Both the position numbers and the translations under genes were made by a program. A stretch of DNA of 64,000 bases from Asterias amurensis (lineage: Eukaryota > Echinodermata > Asteroidea > Forcipulatida > Asteriidae): NCBI RefSeq assembly GCF_032118995.1, contig NC_092656.1, forward strand, positions 17,796,694 to 17,860,693, read 5' to 3'. Shown here piece after piece: positions 1 through 9,160 of the stretch (its first letter is position 1; the number at the start of each line of letters is the position of its first letter). The notes below the pieces were generated by a model that was not told the DNA's origin, did no database searches, and was given only the letters and a program-made list of their open reading frames with translations.

Positions 1-347
1 GTTTTTGTTGTTGTTGTTGTTGTTGGTGTTGTTGTCGTTGTTGTTTTTTTTTCCCTCGGAATCTTATCTTGTTTTCAGAGGGGTGGTGACGGTGGGGGGA
101 CCGCCGCAGTAGTTATCCCTACCTCCCCCTCGAACTGCGTGCCGCCCCCGCCCGCCGCTGGTGGTCCACCCCGCCCAGAATGCTCCGCTGAACCCGGGCG
201 CGTCCATGCGAGGAGAAACCTGATTGGTGCATTGGGGATCCACCCCAACGCCATAAGTACACCACTGGCAGTCTCTACACTCATTCACACAGATTCAAAG
301 CACCCAGCAGTTCTTTCAATCTCTTTGCTCAGTATATCAATTCAGTC

Positions 348-818
348 ATGTCTGGACGCGGAAAGAGCGGTAAGGCCCGAAGCAAGGCAAAGAGTCGATC
401 CTCCAGGGCCGGACTTCAATTTCCCGTTGGTAGAGTACACCGCTTCTTGAGGAAGGGCAACTACGCTCAGCGCGTTGGTGCTGGCGCCCCTGTCTACTTG
501 GCGGCAGTCATGGAGTACCTCACGGCAGAAATACTGGAACTGGCTGGTAATGCTGCTCGAGACAACAAGAAATCATATCTGAAATGCTGTTCATTGAGCA
601 GCAAGTATATTAATCTGATTTTTGAGGAACGGCCATGGAAGAGGGGCTTGCCCCGTCCAGGCCACGGGTTGGCCCGGTTTCGCACTACATCCGGGATATC
701 GGCCCACTCCCCTCACGGGGATAATATCAAATACAAAGTCAGAATTCGTTTAGTCTCAACGCCTGTTTACTGTGTTGGTATTCAAGTCTATTTGCTTTGT
801 TTGACAACAAGTCGATAA
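348..818 (+). pseudogene. Truncated H2A fused to U2 sequence (unit 1)
   Basis: The first 76 codons (348-575) equal the intact H2A. The reading frame then runs into U2 snRNA sequence and the spacer behind it, giving an open frame of 156 codons. A deletion of about 1,097 bp removed H2A codons 77-125, its stem-loop, the H2A-U2 spacer and the first 56 nt of U2. The junction shares one base. The H2A promoter upstream (GATTGG, GATCC, TATA-like element, CATTCA cap site) is intact, so a transcript is possible, but the product lacks the rest of the histone fold and the docking domain. The next stem-loop downstream is that of H4 (1286-1301). It is probably non-functional. Confidence 0.93.
575..708 (+). 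pseudogene. U2 snRNA fragment lacking its 5' part (unit 1)
   Basis: This matches U2 from about nt 57 to the 3' end, including the Sm site and stems III and IV. The 5' 56 nt, which hold the U6-pairing region and the branch-point recognition sequence, are deleted along with the U2 promoter. It cannot make a working U2. Confidence 0.92.
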
Positions 819-923
819 TGTTGCTGGCCCACACGTCCGCAATGCAAGCCATAAGATACTCTACTCTGGTCAGGTTGAATTCATTCGCTCTCGTCAGCCA
901 GTTGAACCATTGTCTTGTCTTGA

Positions 924-1256
<333 letters not shown>

Positions 1257-2012
1257 GCCCAACGAATCCCCACATTGAAAACAACGGCTCTTTTCAGAGC
1301 CACCACAAAATCAAAAAAGAGAGAATTACAGATGGTTGTATTTTGGTTTCCCCACCCACTCACTGCCTTGTCCTTGTTTGTTATTTTTCTTCTGTAATAA
1401 TATTCAAGCAAAATTAGTTTTTTTAAATTAATACATGGTATTTTGTAGGGCAACTATCCCAGAAAAAAATAAATAAACATACAACCACACCACATCTAGA
1501 CTTTTTGGTTTGTTTAAGGCTGAACCCCTTTGCCAAAATTAAAAACGATGGATCTAGCTCTTTTTAGTGTTGCGTCTAATTGTTGATAGAAGGTTGTCCG
1601 TGTTTTTTTCCCCCCTTTCTACAATTCACGTACGTGGATGGCTGTTACTATAAATATTCAAGCAGATCAAGTGAGTAATACGTTAACGAGTCCTTGTCGC
1701 TCATGCTTTCTCTCTCTCTCTCTCTCTCGGTATTTTCGCCCTCAAGAAATTTAGTCTCATAAAAGGGCGAGGGAGGGCAACCGTAATCTGTAAAGCATGT
1801 TTATTTTCCGCTTACTCTATTTTTGTTTCTCATGTGCCATTAAGCAGCTAGCTCCGTCCGTGCGAAATTGGTGACCACTCAAGCGGTTCTGGCGGCACTG
1901 GGGGGCTGGCCAATCGCGTCCCCGCTTTTGTCAGAGGCGATCCTTGAACGGACATCCCAACCCTTTAAGAAGAGCTGCTCGTGAAACTGCACCACAACAT
2001 CGTAAACAGTAA

Positions 2013-2432
<420 letters not shown>

Positions 2433-3304
2433 GGATTCGTTCCTTTCTCAAAACACAACGGCTCTTTTCAGAGCCACCACTTCTTAACAGAGATTTTAAT
2501 CACGTCCGTGTAATCGTTATTTCTTCCAATCTTTCCTCTTCCACACTCAATCCTCCAACAAAACAAAGACAAGCAAAATAATGGCCAAACAAATAAACAA
2601 ATAAATAAACAAACAAACACACAAGAACATTAGAAATTTGACAAACTAATGTATACACCTGTGCAGTGTAAACATAACTATCGGTATAAGAGGACCGTGC
2701 CTACTTTATACAAATGTTGTATAGCGCCCGCTACGATGGCAGTCAGAAGTTAAATTACAACAGCATGAACGAAAAAAACAAAACCCCAAAACCTGCTAGC
2801 TGTAAACACAACAGTTGGTGTTTATCTTTACGCCGCGCCGCCATTTTTTTATTGGGTCGGTCGTTCTATCAGTCTAGTCGGGTTGGTTATAGGTCAATCT
2901 ATTGCTTATATATTTGCTTTTACTCCGTAATTTAATCGTATCGTTTTCTTAAAATGTACTATGCATGCTTGGGCCATTGCAGATTTTTTTTTTTTTTTGA
3001 TAAGTTTCTCTGATTATTATTTTCTGATACTTGTTTTGGGTTACACTATACTCGTGTTGTATTTCTAACCAGAGTATAACATTCCTTTCCAATGGTTGCC
3101 TGCCCATTATTCAGACACCCATCCTTGCAGACACGCAACTTTTCTGGTGGACCGCTTCACTGCTCACAGCGAGGCGCGCGAATGCTAACAATGCCCTAAT
3201 GGCCGCCGGATCCCCGACTTGCAGTATAAAGCTAAGCCTTCTCCGGTGTACCAGTCATCAGTCTGATTGATTCTACCAACTCAGCAACACAGCACTCTAT
3301 AGCC

Positions 3305-3673
3305 ATGCCTCCCAAAGCAAGTGGAAAGGGACAGAAGAAAGCCGGTAACACCAAGGGGCCAATCCGGACAGACAAGAAGAGAAAGCGTCGCCGCAAGGAG
3401 AGCTACGGCATTTACATCTACAAGGTCATGAAGCAGGTTCATCCAGACACGGGCATTTCCAGCAAGGCCATGTCAATTATGAACAGCTTCGTCAACGACA
3501 TTTTCGAGCGCATTGCCGCCGAGTCTTCTAGATTGGCGCACTACAACAAGAAATCAACCATCTCCAGCCGAGAGGTCCAGACTGCAGTCCGTCTCCTTCT
3601 CCCCGGTGAGCTGGCCAAACACGCTGTCAGCGAGGGCACCAAGGCGGTCACCAAGTACACAACTTCAAAATAA
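3305..3673 (+). CDS. Histone H2B (unit 1)
   Basis: Intact 122-codon copy, same protein as the reference at 8728-9096. The stem-loop is at 3703-3718. Confidence 0.98.
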   Translation: MPPKASGKGQKKAGNTKGPIRTDKKRKRRRKESYGIYIYKVMKQVHPDTGISSKAMSIMNSFVNDIFERIAAESSRLAHYNKKSTISSREVQTAVRLLLPGELAKHAVSEGTKAVTKYTTSK

Positions 3674-4016
3674 GCAGGTCCGGCGTCATGCACAATCCAA
3701 ACGGCTCTTTTCAGAGCCAACACATTTCCCAAAGAGATTCAAAACATGCGTGAATTACGTGACCACCGTAACACCAACCCTCCCCATTTTTTTTAAATAA
3801 TATTAAATAAAATCAACAGGTTTACAATAATGCCATATTATATTAAAGGATGTTTTAAAATATTTCTGCCTCCTCTATATATCTCTGTAGAACAACTCAA
3901 CAACGTTGTTTACGAAGTTCAAATAATCTTGATAACTTTGTCCACTATAATTTTTAGCGATCAATAAACATCTTTCTCGTTGCTTTTTTGTTATTCTACT
4001 TTTACAGACAGTCAGT

Positions 4017-4024
4017 TATAAAAG
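4017..4024 (+). promoter_or_regulatory. TATA box in the H2B-H2A spacer, target unknown
   Basis: TATAAAAG is a strong TATA match about 650 bp upstream of the H2A ATG and not needed by the H2A promoter, which has its own TATA-like element at 4578-4585. It could start a non-coding or 5'-extended H2A transcript. It may also be chance in AT-rich DNA. Confidence 0.35.
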
Positions 4025-4331
4025 ACAACGCTCTGCTCTATTTTTTGGCTGCAATAAATGTGTCACCGAGTCGAGTGAAGTTCACAAGATTGGACTTGAA
4101 GAAAGAAAGAAAGACGTACATTGAGTAAGTGCCTTGTTCATGACACCGTATTACTTGAATAACATACAACACAACACCAACAACAACAGCGACTTTATAC
4201 GCCAGAGTTAACTTAAAATTATAAGTTTGATAATAGTTTTATTTTGAAAAATCAACAAAAACATAAGCACGCAAAAACAAACAAACATGATGTTTGTCAG
4301 TTTCTGTAAATATTTGCTTTTGCTTTGTTTT

Positions 4332-4372
4332 TGTTGTTGTTGTTGTTGTTGGTGTTGTTGTCGTTGTTGTTT
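4332..4372 (+). repeat. TTG microsatellite upstream of H2A
   Basis: Imperfect run of TTG triplets followed by a T run. It is present in every unit that keeps this spacer. It precedes a pyrimidine-rich stretch and TTTTCAG, so it could act as part of a polypyrimidine tract. Confidence 0.85.
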
Positions 4373-4517
4373 TTTTTTCCCTCGGAATCTTATCTTGTTT
4401 TCAGAGGGGTGGTGACGGTGGGGGGACCGCCGCAGTAGTTATCCCTACCTCCCCCTCGAACTGCGTGCCGCCCCCGCCCGCCGCTGGTGGTCCACCCCGC
4501 CCAGAATGCTCCGCTGA

Positions 4518-5051
<534 letters not shown>

Positions 5052-5082
5052 ACTCAGCTCTTGCTACACTGATAAACCAAAC

Positions 5083-5118
5083 GGCTCTTACGGAGCCACC
5101 ACATAAATCCAAAGAGAG
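5083..5118 (+). terminator. H2A mRNA 3' end: shortened stem-loop and downstream element
   Basis: GGCTC-TTACG-GAGCC (5083-5097) is 15 nt long, against 16 nt in the other three histone genes here. It can form five GC-rich pairs with a five-base loop, or a sixth U-G pair with a three-base loop. The flanks AAAC before and ACCAC after match the histone consensus. A purine-rich element AAAGAGAG (5111-5118) follows at the distance expected for U7 snRNA pairing. The same variant lies at ATG+409 in every intact H2A copy. Confidence 0.88.
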
Positions 5119-5853
5119 ATTCTAAACATGAATTGCGTTTGTAAGACAACCCCCCCCCCCCACATAATTATTGAATTCATTAAATACTATTTGTTTTCCA
5201 TGCGTAACCAATCATCCAATAAGTTGTTTGTAACCCTATAAACCACACATAAGTCAGACCAAAGCTTTATTTTCGTTGCGATGCTAACTGTAGGAGAGCA
5301 ACGGTTTAGAACCAAAAGGTTAAAAGATGTATCAATAGACATAGAACAAAAGTTATTTACACACTAATGTTTGGCACAACCTAACGCCAATACCGGGTGA
5401 TTCAATACTGAAAGATAAAGTATTCTACTTTAATTTCTGTTATCTCTTCATGCGTGTATAATCATCACACATCATTCCTTCCATCACGATGTCGCAAGCC
5501 GAATGTAGCCCGTGTGTGTGTTAACGTACTGCATGCGGTGGATGTGACAATGCACACAGCACGCTGTTTCTATGTACAGTGTTTTGCATACTGCAATGTG
5601 ACGCATTGTTGTGTTCCGCGCGCTTGTAATGTCCATTGTCTTAACCCGCGTGTACAAACGCGCGGGACGAGCCCAACCAGGCAACACTGTATAACGTAAA
5701 CATAAACTTTAGAATAACATGTACTTGCGTGTTGCATACGTTTACACGTGGATGTATCTGGGTTTTGATGCAAGCTCTTGCTTTGTGTGCGGTCAGAGTA
5801 GCTCTATTTTCGATACAACGAATGTTCGCCGTATGTGAAAAGTTGTCAAAAAA
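5119..5853 (+). other. H2A-U2 spacer
   Basis: No credible gene is seen. It contains a C run (5150-5161, 12 C here, 10 to 13 in other units), an inverted repeat CCCGCG/CGCGGG with a 10-nt loop (5645-5666), an E-box CACGTG at 5745-5750 (about 195 bp before U2) and many small palindromic and TG-rich stretches. The 3' half probably holds distal control elements of U2, because U2 is the next gene and has no other upstream space. Confidence 0.6.
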
Positions 5854-5941
5854 GTCACACCGCCCTCTTGTGACACCCAGCATGTCTTGTGATTCGTGCC
5901 ATGTCGAAAGGTGGGTTATTCTCGAAAAACCTGTGGTGAGT
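5854..5941 (+). promoter_or_regulatory. Probable U2 snRNA promoter region (proximal element)
   Basis: Pol II snRNA genes use a proximal sequence element about 50-60 bp upstream and usually no TATA box. This stretch lacks a TATA box. It has an inverted repeat GTCACA (5854-5859) / TGTGAC (5869-5874) at -88 to -68, followed by a segment conserved in all units. The exact element cannot be assigned by eye because this motif diverges between phyla. Confidence 0.4.
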
Positions 5942-6131
5942 ATCGCTTCTCGGCCTTTTGGCTAAGATCATGTGTAGTATCTGTTCTTTTCAGAATAATA
6001 TCTGAAATGCTGTTCATTGAGCAGCAAGTATATTAATCTGATTTTTGAGGAACGGCCATGGAAGAGGGGCTTGCCCCGTCCAGGCCACGGGTTGGCCCGG
6101 TTTCGCACTACATCCGGGATATCGGCCCACT
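5942..6131 (+). ncRNA. U2 snRNA (reference copy, unit 2)
   Basis: Spliceosomal RNA that pairs with the intron branch site and with U6. The 5' 29 nt match the textbook metazoan U2 as I recall it. GUAGUA, which pairs with the branch site, is at nt 33-38 (5974-5979). An Sm site GAUUUUUGA lies at nt 99-107 (6040-6048). Expected stems all form: IIa UUUCAG/CUGAAA (47-52/61-66), IIb GCUGUU/AGCAGC (68-73/79-84), III GGCC/GGCC (113-116/142-145), UGGA/UCCA (118-121/138-141) and GGGG/CCCC (125-128/133-136), IV GGGUUG/CGGCCC (148-153/182-187) and CCCGG/CCGGG (155-159/173-177). Many stem bases differ from human U2 in a compensatory way. Length is about 190 nt (human 188). The 3' end is estimated. Confidence 0.95.
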
Positions 6132-6166
6132 CCCCTCACGGGGATAATATCAAATACAAAGTCAGA
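6132..6166 (+). terminator. U2 3' flank: hairpin and candidate 3' box
   Basis: A perfect hairpin CCCC-TCAC-GGGG (6132-6143) follows the estimated mature end. AAAGTCAGA (6158-6166) fits the AAA-Pu-NN-AGA part of the metazoan snRNA 3' box, which directs Integrator cleavage. The GTTT half of the box is not clear, and the distance of about 26 nt is slightly longer than usual. It is identical in all units with U2. Confidence 0.5.
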
Positions 6167-6272
6167 ATTCGTTTAGTCTCAACGCCTGTTTACTGTGTTG
6201 GTATTCAAGTCTATTTGCTTTGTTTGACAACAAGTCGATAATGTTGCTGGCCCACACGTCCGCAATGCAAGC

Positions 6273-6310
6273 CATAAGATACTCTACTCTGGTCAGGTTG
6301 AATTCATTCG
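6273..6310 (+). promoter_or_regulatory. H4 core promoter (reference, unit 2)
   Basis: TATA-like CATAAGA (6273-6279) and cap-site match CATTCG (6305-6310) are spaced about 31 bp apart, giving a 5' UTR of about 62 nt. Unlike the other three histone promoters here there is no GATCC before the TATA. The promoter must fit in the 236 bp between U2 and the H4 ATG. Confidence 0.65.
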
Positions 6311-6346
6311 CTCTCGTCAGCCAGTTGAACCATTGTCTTGTCTTGA

Positions 6347-6679
<333 letters not shown>

Positions 6680-6708
6680 GCCCAACGAATCCCCACATTG
6701 AAAACAAC

Positions 6709-6748
6709 GGCTCTTTTCAGAGCCACCACAAAATCAAAAAAGAGAGAA
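6709..6748 (+). terminator. H4 mRNA 3' end: stem-loop and downstream element
   Basis: GGCTCTTTTCAGAGCC (6709-6724) is the canonical 6-bp stem with a four-base loop recognised by SLBP, with AACAAC before and ACCACA after. A purine-rich AAAAAAGAGAGA stretch (6736-6748) is the U7-pairing element. Other H4 copies have it at ATG+341. Confidence 0.95.
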
Positions 6749-7332
6749 TTACAGATGGTTGTATTTTGGTTTCCCCACCCACTCACTGCCTTGTCCTTGT
6801 TTGTTATTTTTCTTCTGTAATAATATTCAAGCAAAATTAGTTTTTTTAAATTAATACATGGTATTTTGTAGGGCAACTATCCCAGAAAAAAATAAATAAA
6901 CATACAACCACACCACATCTAGACTTTTTGGTTTGTTTAAGGCTGAACCCCTTTGCCAAAATTAAAAACGATGGATCTAGCTCTTTTTAGTGTTGCGTCT
7001 AATTGTTGATAGAAGGTTGTCCGTGTTTTTTTCCCCCCTTTCTACAATTCACGTACGTGGATGGCTGTTACTATAAATATTCAAGCAGATCAAGTGAGTA
7101 ATACGTTAACGAGTCCTTGTCGCTCATGCTTTCTCTCTCTCTCTCTCTCTCGGTATTTTCGCCCTCAAGAAATTTAGTCTCATAAAAGGGCGAGGGAGGG
7201 CAACCGTAATCTGTAAAGCATGTTTATTTTCCGCTTACTCTATTTTTGTTTCTCATGTGCCATTAAGCAGCTAGCTCCGTCCGTGCGAAATTGGTGACCA
7301 CTCAAGCGGTTCTGGCGGCACTGGGGGGCTGG
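6749..7332 (+). other. H4-H3 spacer
   Basis: No credible gene is seen. It is AT-rich after H4, with AATAAATAAA that could serve as a backup polyadenylation signal. Further on there is a TATAAATA box (7072-7079), a TC dinucleotide run (about 7132-7151), a 7-bp inverted repeat TCGCCCT/AGGGCGA (7159-7165/7187-7193) and a pyrimidine-rich stretch ending in AG at 7270. Confidence 0.6.
7132..7151 (+). repeat. TC dinucleotide microsatellite
   Basis: Run of about ten TC repeats upstream of the H3 promoter, conserved in position in all units with this spacer and slightly shorter in unit 13 (near 60660). Pyrimidine/purine runs of this kind occur in sea urchin histone spacers and can bind GAGA-type factors. 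Any role here is inference. Confidence 0.8.
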
Positions 7333-7392
7333 CCAATCGCGTCCCCGCTTTTGTCAGAGGCGATCCTTGAACGGACATCCCAACCCTTTAAG
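7333..7392 (+). promoter_or_regulatory. H3 core promoter (reference, unit 2)
   Basis: CCAAT (7333-7337), GATCC (7362-7366) and a TATA-like TTTAAG (7387-7392) lie in the order typical for sea urchin histone genes. The start site would fall near 7416-7422, giving a short 5' UTR of about 25 nt before the ATG at 7445. Confidence 0.7.
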
Positions 7393-7435
7393 AAGAGCTG
7401 CTCGTGAAACTGCACCACAACATCGTAAACAGTAA

Positions 7436-7855
<420 letters not shown>

Positions 7856-7882
7856 GGATTCGTTCCTTTCTCAAAACACAAC

Positions 7883-7916
7883 GGCTCTTTTCAGAGCCAC
7901 CACTTCTTAACAGAGA
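7883..7916 (+). terminator. H3 mRNA 3' end: stem-loop and downstream element
   Basis: Canonical GGCTCTTTTCAGAGCC at 7883-7898 followed by ACCAC. The downstream element is weaker than in the other genes (AACAGAGA, 7909-7916). Other H3 copies have it at ATG+438. Confidence 0.93.
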
Positions 7917-8511
7917 TTTTAATCACGTCCGTGTAATCGTTATTTCTTCCAATCTTTCCTCTTCCACACTCAATCCTCCAACAAAACAAAGACAAGCAAA
8001 ATAATGGCCAAACAAATAAACAAATAAATAAACAAACAAACACACAAGAACATTAGAAATTTGACAAACTAATGTATACACCTGTGCAGTGTAAACATAA
8101 CTATCGGTATAAGAGGACCGTGCCTACTTTATACAAATGTTGTATAGCGCCCGCTACGATGGCAGTCAGAAGTTAAATTACAACAGCATGAACGAAAAAA
8201 ACAAAACCCCAAAACCTGCTAGCTGTAAACACAACAGTTGGTGTTTATCTTTACGCCGCGCCGCCATTTTTTTATTGGGTCGGTCGTTCTATCAGTCTAG
8301 TCGGGTTGGTTATAGGTCAATCTATTGCTTATATATTTGCTTTTACTCCGTAATTTAATCGTATCGTTTTCTTAAAATGTACTATGCATGCTTGGGCCAT
8401 TGCAGATTTTTTTTTTTTTTTGATAAGTTTCTCTGATTATTATTTTCTGATACTTGTTTTGGGTTACACTATACTCGTGTTGTATTTCTAACCAGAGTAT
8501 AACATTCCTTT
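7917..8511 (+). other. H3-H2B spacer
   Basis: No credible gene is seen. It contains an AAAC/AAAT microsatellite (about 8010-8045), a GCCGCCATTTT stretch resembling a YY1 site (8260-8270), an inverted CCAAT (ATTGG, 8274-8278) and a T run (8407-8421) that varies between units, being interrupted by C or G in units 9, 10, 12 and 13. Confidence 0.6.
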
Positions 8512-8653
8512 CCAATGGTTGCCTGCCCATTATTCAGACACCCATCCTTGCAGACACGCAACTTTTCTGGTGGACCGCTTCACTGCTCACAGCGAGGCGC
8601 GCGAATGCTAACAATGCCCTAATGGCCGCCGGATCCCCGACTTGCAGTATAAA
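8512..8653 (+). promoter_or_regulatory. H2B promoter (reference, unit 2)
   Basis: CCAAT (8512-8516), GATCC (8632-8636) and TATAAA (8648-8653). The start site would lie near 8679, giving a 5' UTR of about 50 nt before the ATG at 8728. This is the only one of the four histone promoters with a perfect TATAAA. Unit 11 has a single C to T change between TATA and cap (51350). Confidence 0.78.
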
Positions 8654-8727
8654 GCTAAGCCTTCTCCGGTGTACCAGTCATCAGTCTGATTGATTCTACC
8701 AACTCAGCAACACAGCACTCTATAGCC

Positions 8728-9096
8728 ATGCCTCCCAAAGCAAGTGGAAAGGGACAGAAGAAAGCCGGTAACACCAAGGGGCCAATCCGGACAGACAAGA
8801 AGAGAAAGCGTCGCCGCAAGGAGAGCTACGGCATTTACATCTACAAGGTCATGAAGCAGGTTCATCCAGACACGGGCATTTCCAGCAAGGCCATGTCAAT
8901 TATGAACAGCTTCGTCAACGACATTTTCGAGCGCATTGCCGCCGAGTCTTCTAGATTGGCGCACTACAACAAGAAATCAACCATCTCCAGCCGAGAGGTC
9001 CAGACTGCAGTCCGTCTCCTTCTCCCCGGTGAGCTGGCCAAACACGCTGTCAGCGAGGGCACCAAGGCGGTCACCAAGTACACAACTTCAAAATAA
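8728..9096 (+). CDS. Histone H2B (reference copy, unit 2)
   Basis: Core histone that pairs with H2A. The 122-residue product has a basic tail with SGKGQKKAG (residues 6-14) and the run KKRKRRRK, then the histone fold from [20 protein letters not shown] through the αC helix, ending AVTKYTTSK. The lysine in AVTK (residue 117 with Met) corresponds to the H2B ubiquitination site (K120 in human). The tail resembles echinoderm H2B. There is no SPKK-repeat extension of the sea urchin sperm type, so it is a somatic or early-type H2B. It is intronless, with a perfect TATAAA and GATCC upstream. It is the last gene of the unit. Confidence 0.99.
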   Translation: MPPKASGKGQKKAGNTKGPIRTDKKRKRRRKESYGIYIYKVMKQVHPDTGISSKAMSIMNSFVNDIFERIAAESSRLAHYNKKSTISSREVQTAVRLLLPGELAKHAVSEGTKAVTKYTTSK

Positions 9097-9125
9097 GCAG
9101 GTCCGGCGTCATGCACAATCCAAAC

Positions 9126-9160
9126 GGCTCTTTTCAGAGCCAACACATTTCCCAAAGAGA
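9126..9160 (+). terminator. H2B mRNA 3' end: stem-loop and downstream element
   Basis: Canonical GGCTCTTTTCAGAGCC at 9126-9141, followed by AACAC and the purine element AAAGAGA (9154-9160). Other H2B copies have it at ATG+398. Confidence 0.95.

Noticed and set aside
3870-3960. Possible U7 snRNA in the H2B-H2A spacer (ATCTCTGT could pair with the histone downstream elements, and a palindrome follows)
   Set aside because: No U7-type Sm site (AATTTGTCTAG-like) lies between them, and the hairpin is too short. The pairing segment is too short to be meaningful.
4040-4060. Sm-like ATTTTTTGG after the spacer TATA box, as part of another snRNA
   Set aside because: No match to U1, U4, U5 or U12 sequence and no stable 3' hairpin; T runs of this kind are common in the spacer.
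5645-5666. CCCGCG/CGCGGG hairpin in the H2A-U2 spacer as a structured RNA gene
   Set aside because: Isolated short hairpin without promoter or conserved flanking structure; kept only as a spacer feature.
5936-5941. GTGAGT splice-donor-like site directly at the U2 5' end
   Set aside because: No acceptor or exon context; it lies in the U2 upstream flank and is probably chance.
7072-7270. TATAAATA followed by GTGAGT and a pyrimidine tract with AG in the H4-H3 spacer, as a second promoter-intron pair
   Set aside because: The donor-like site lies only about 15 bp after the TATA box, before the expected start site, so it would not be in the transcript.
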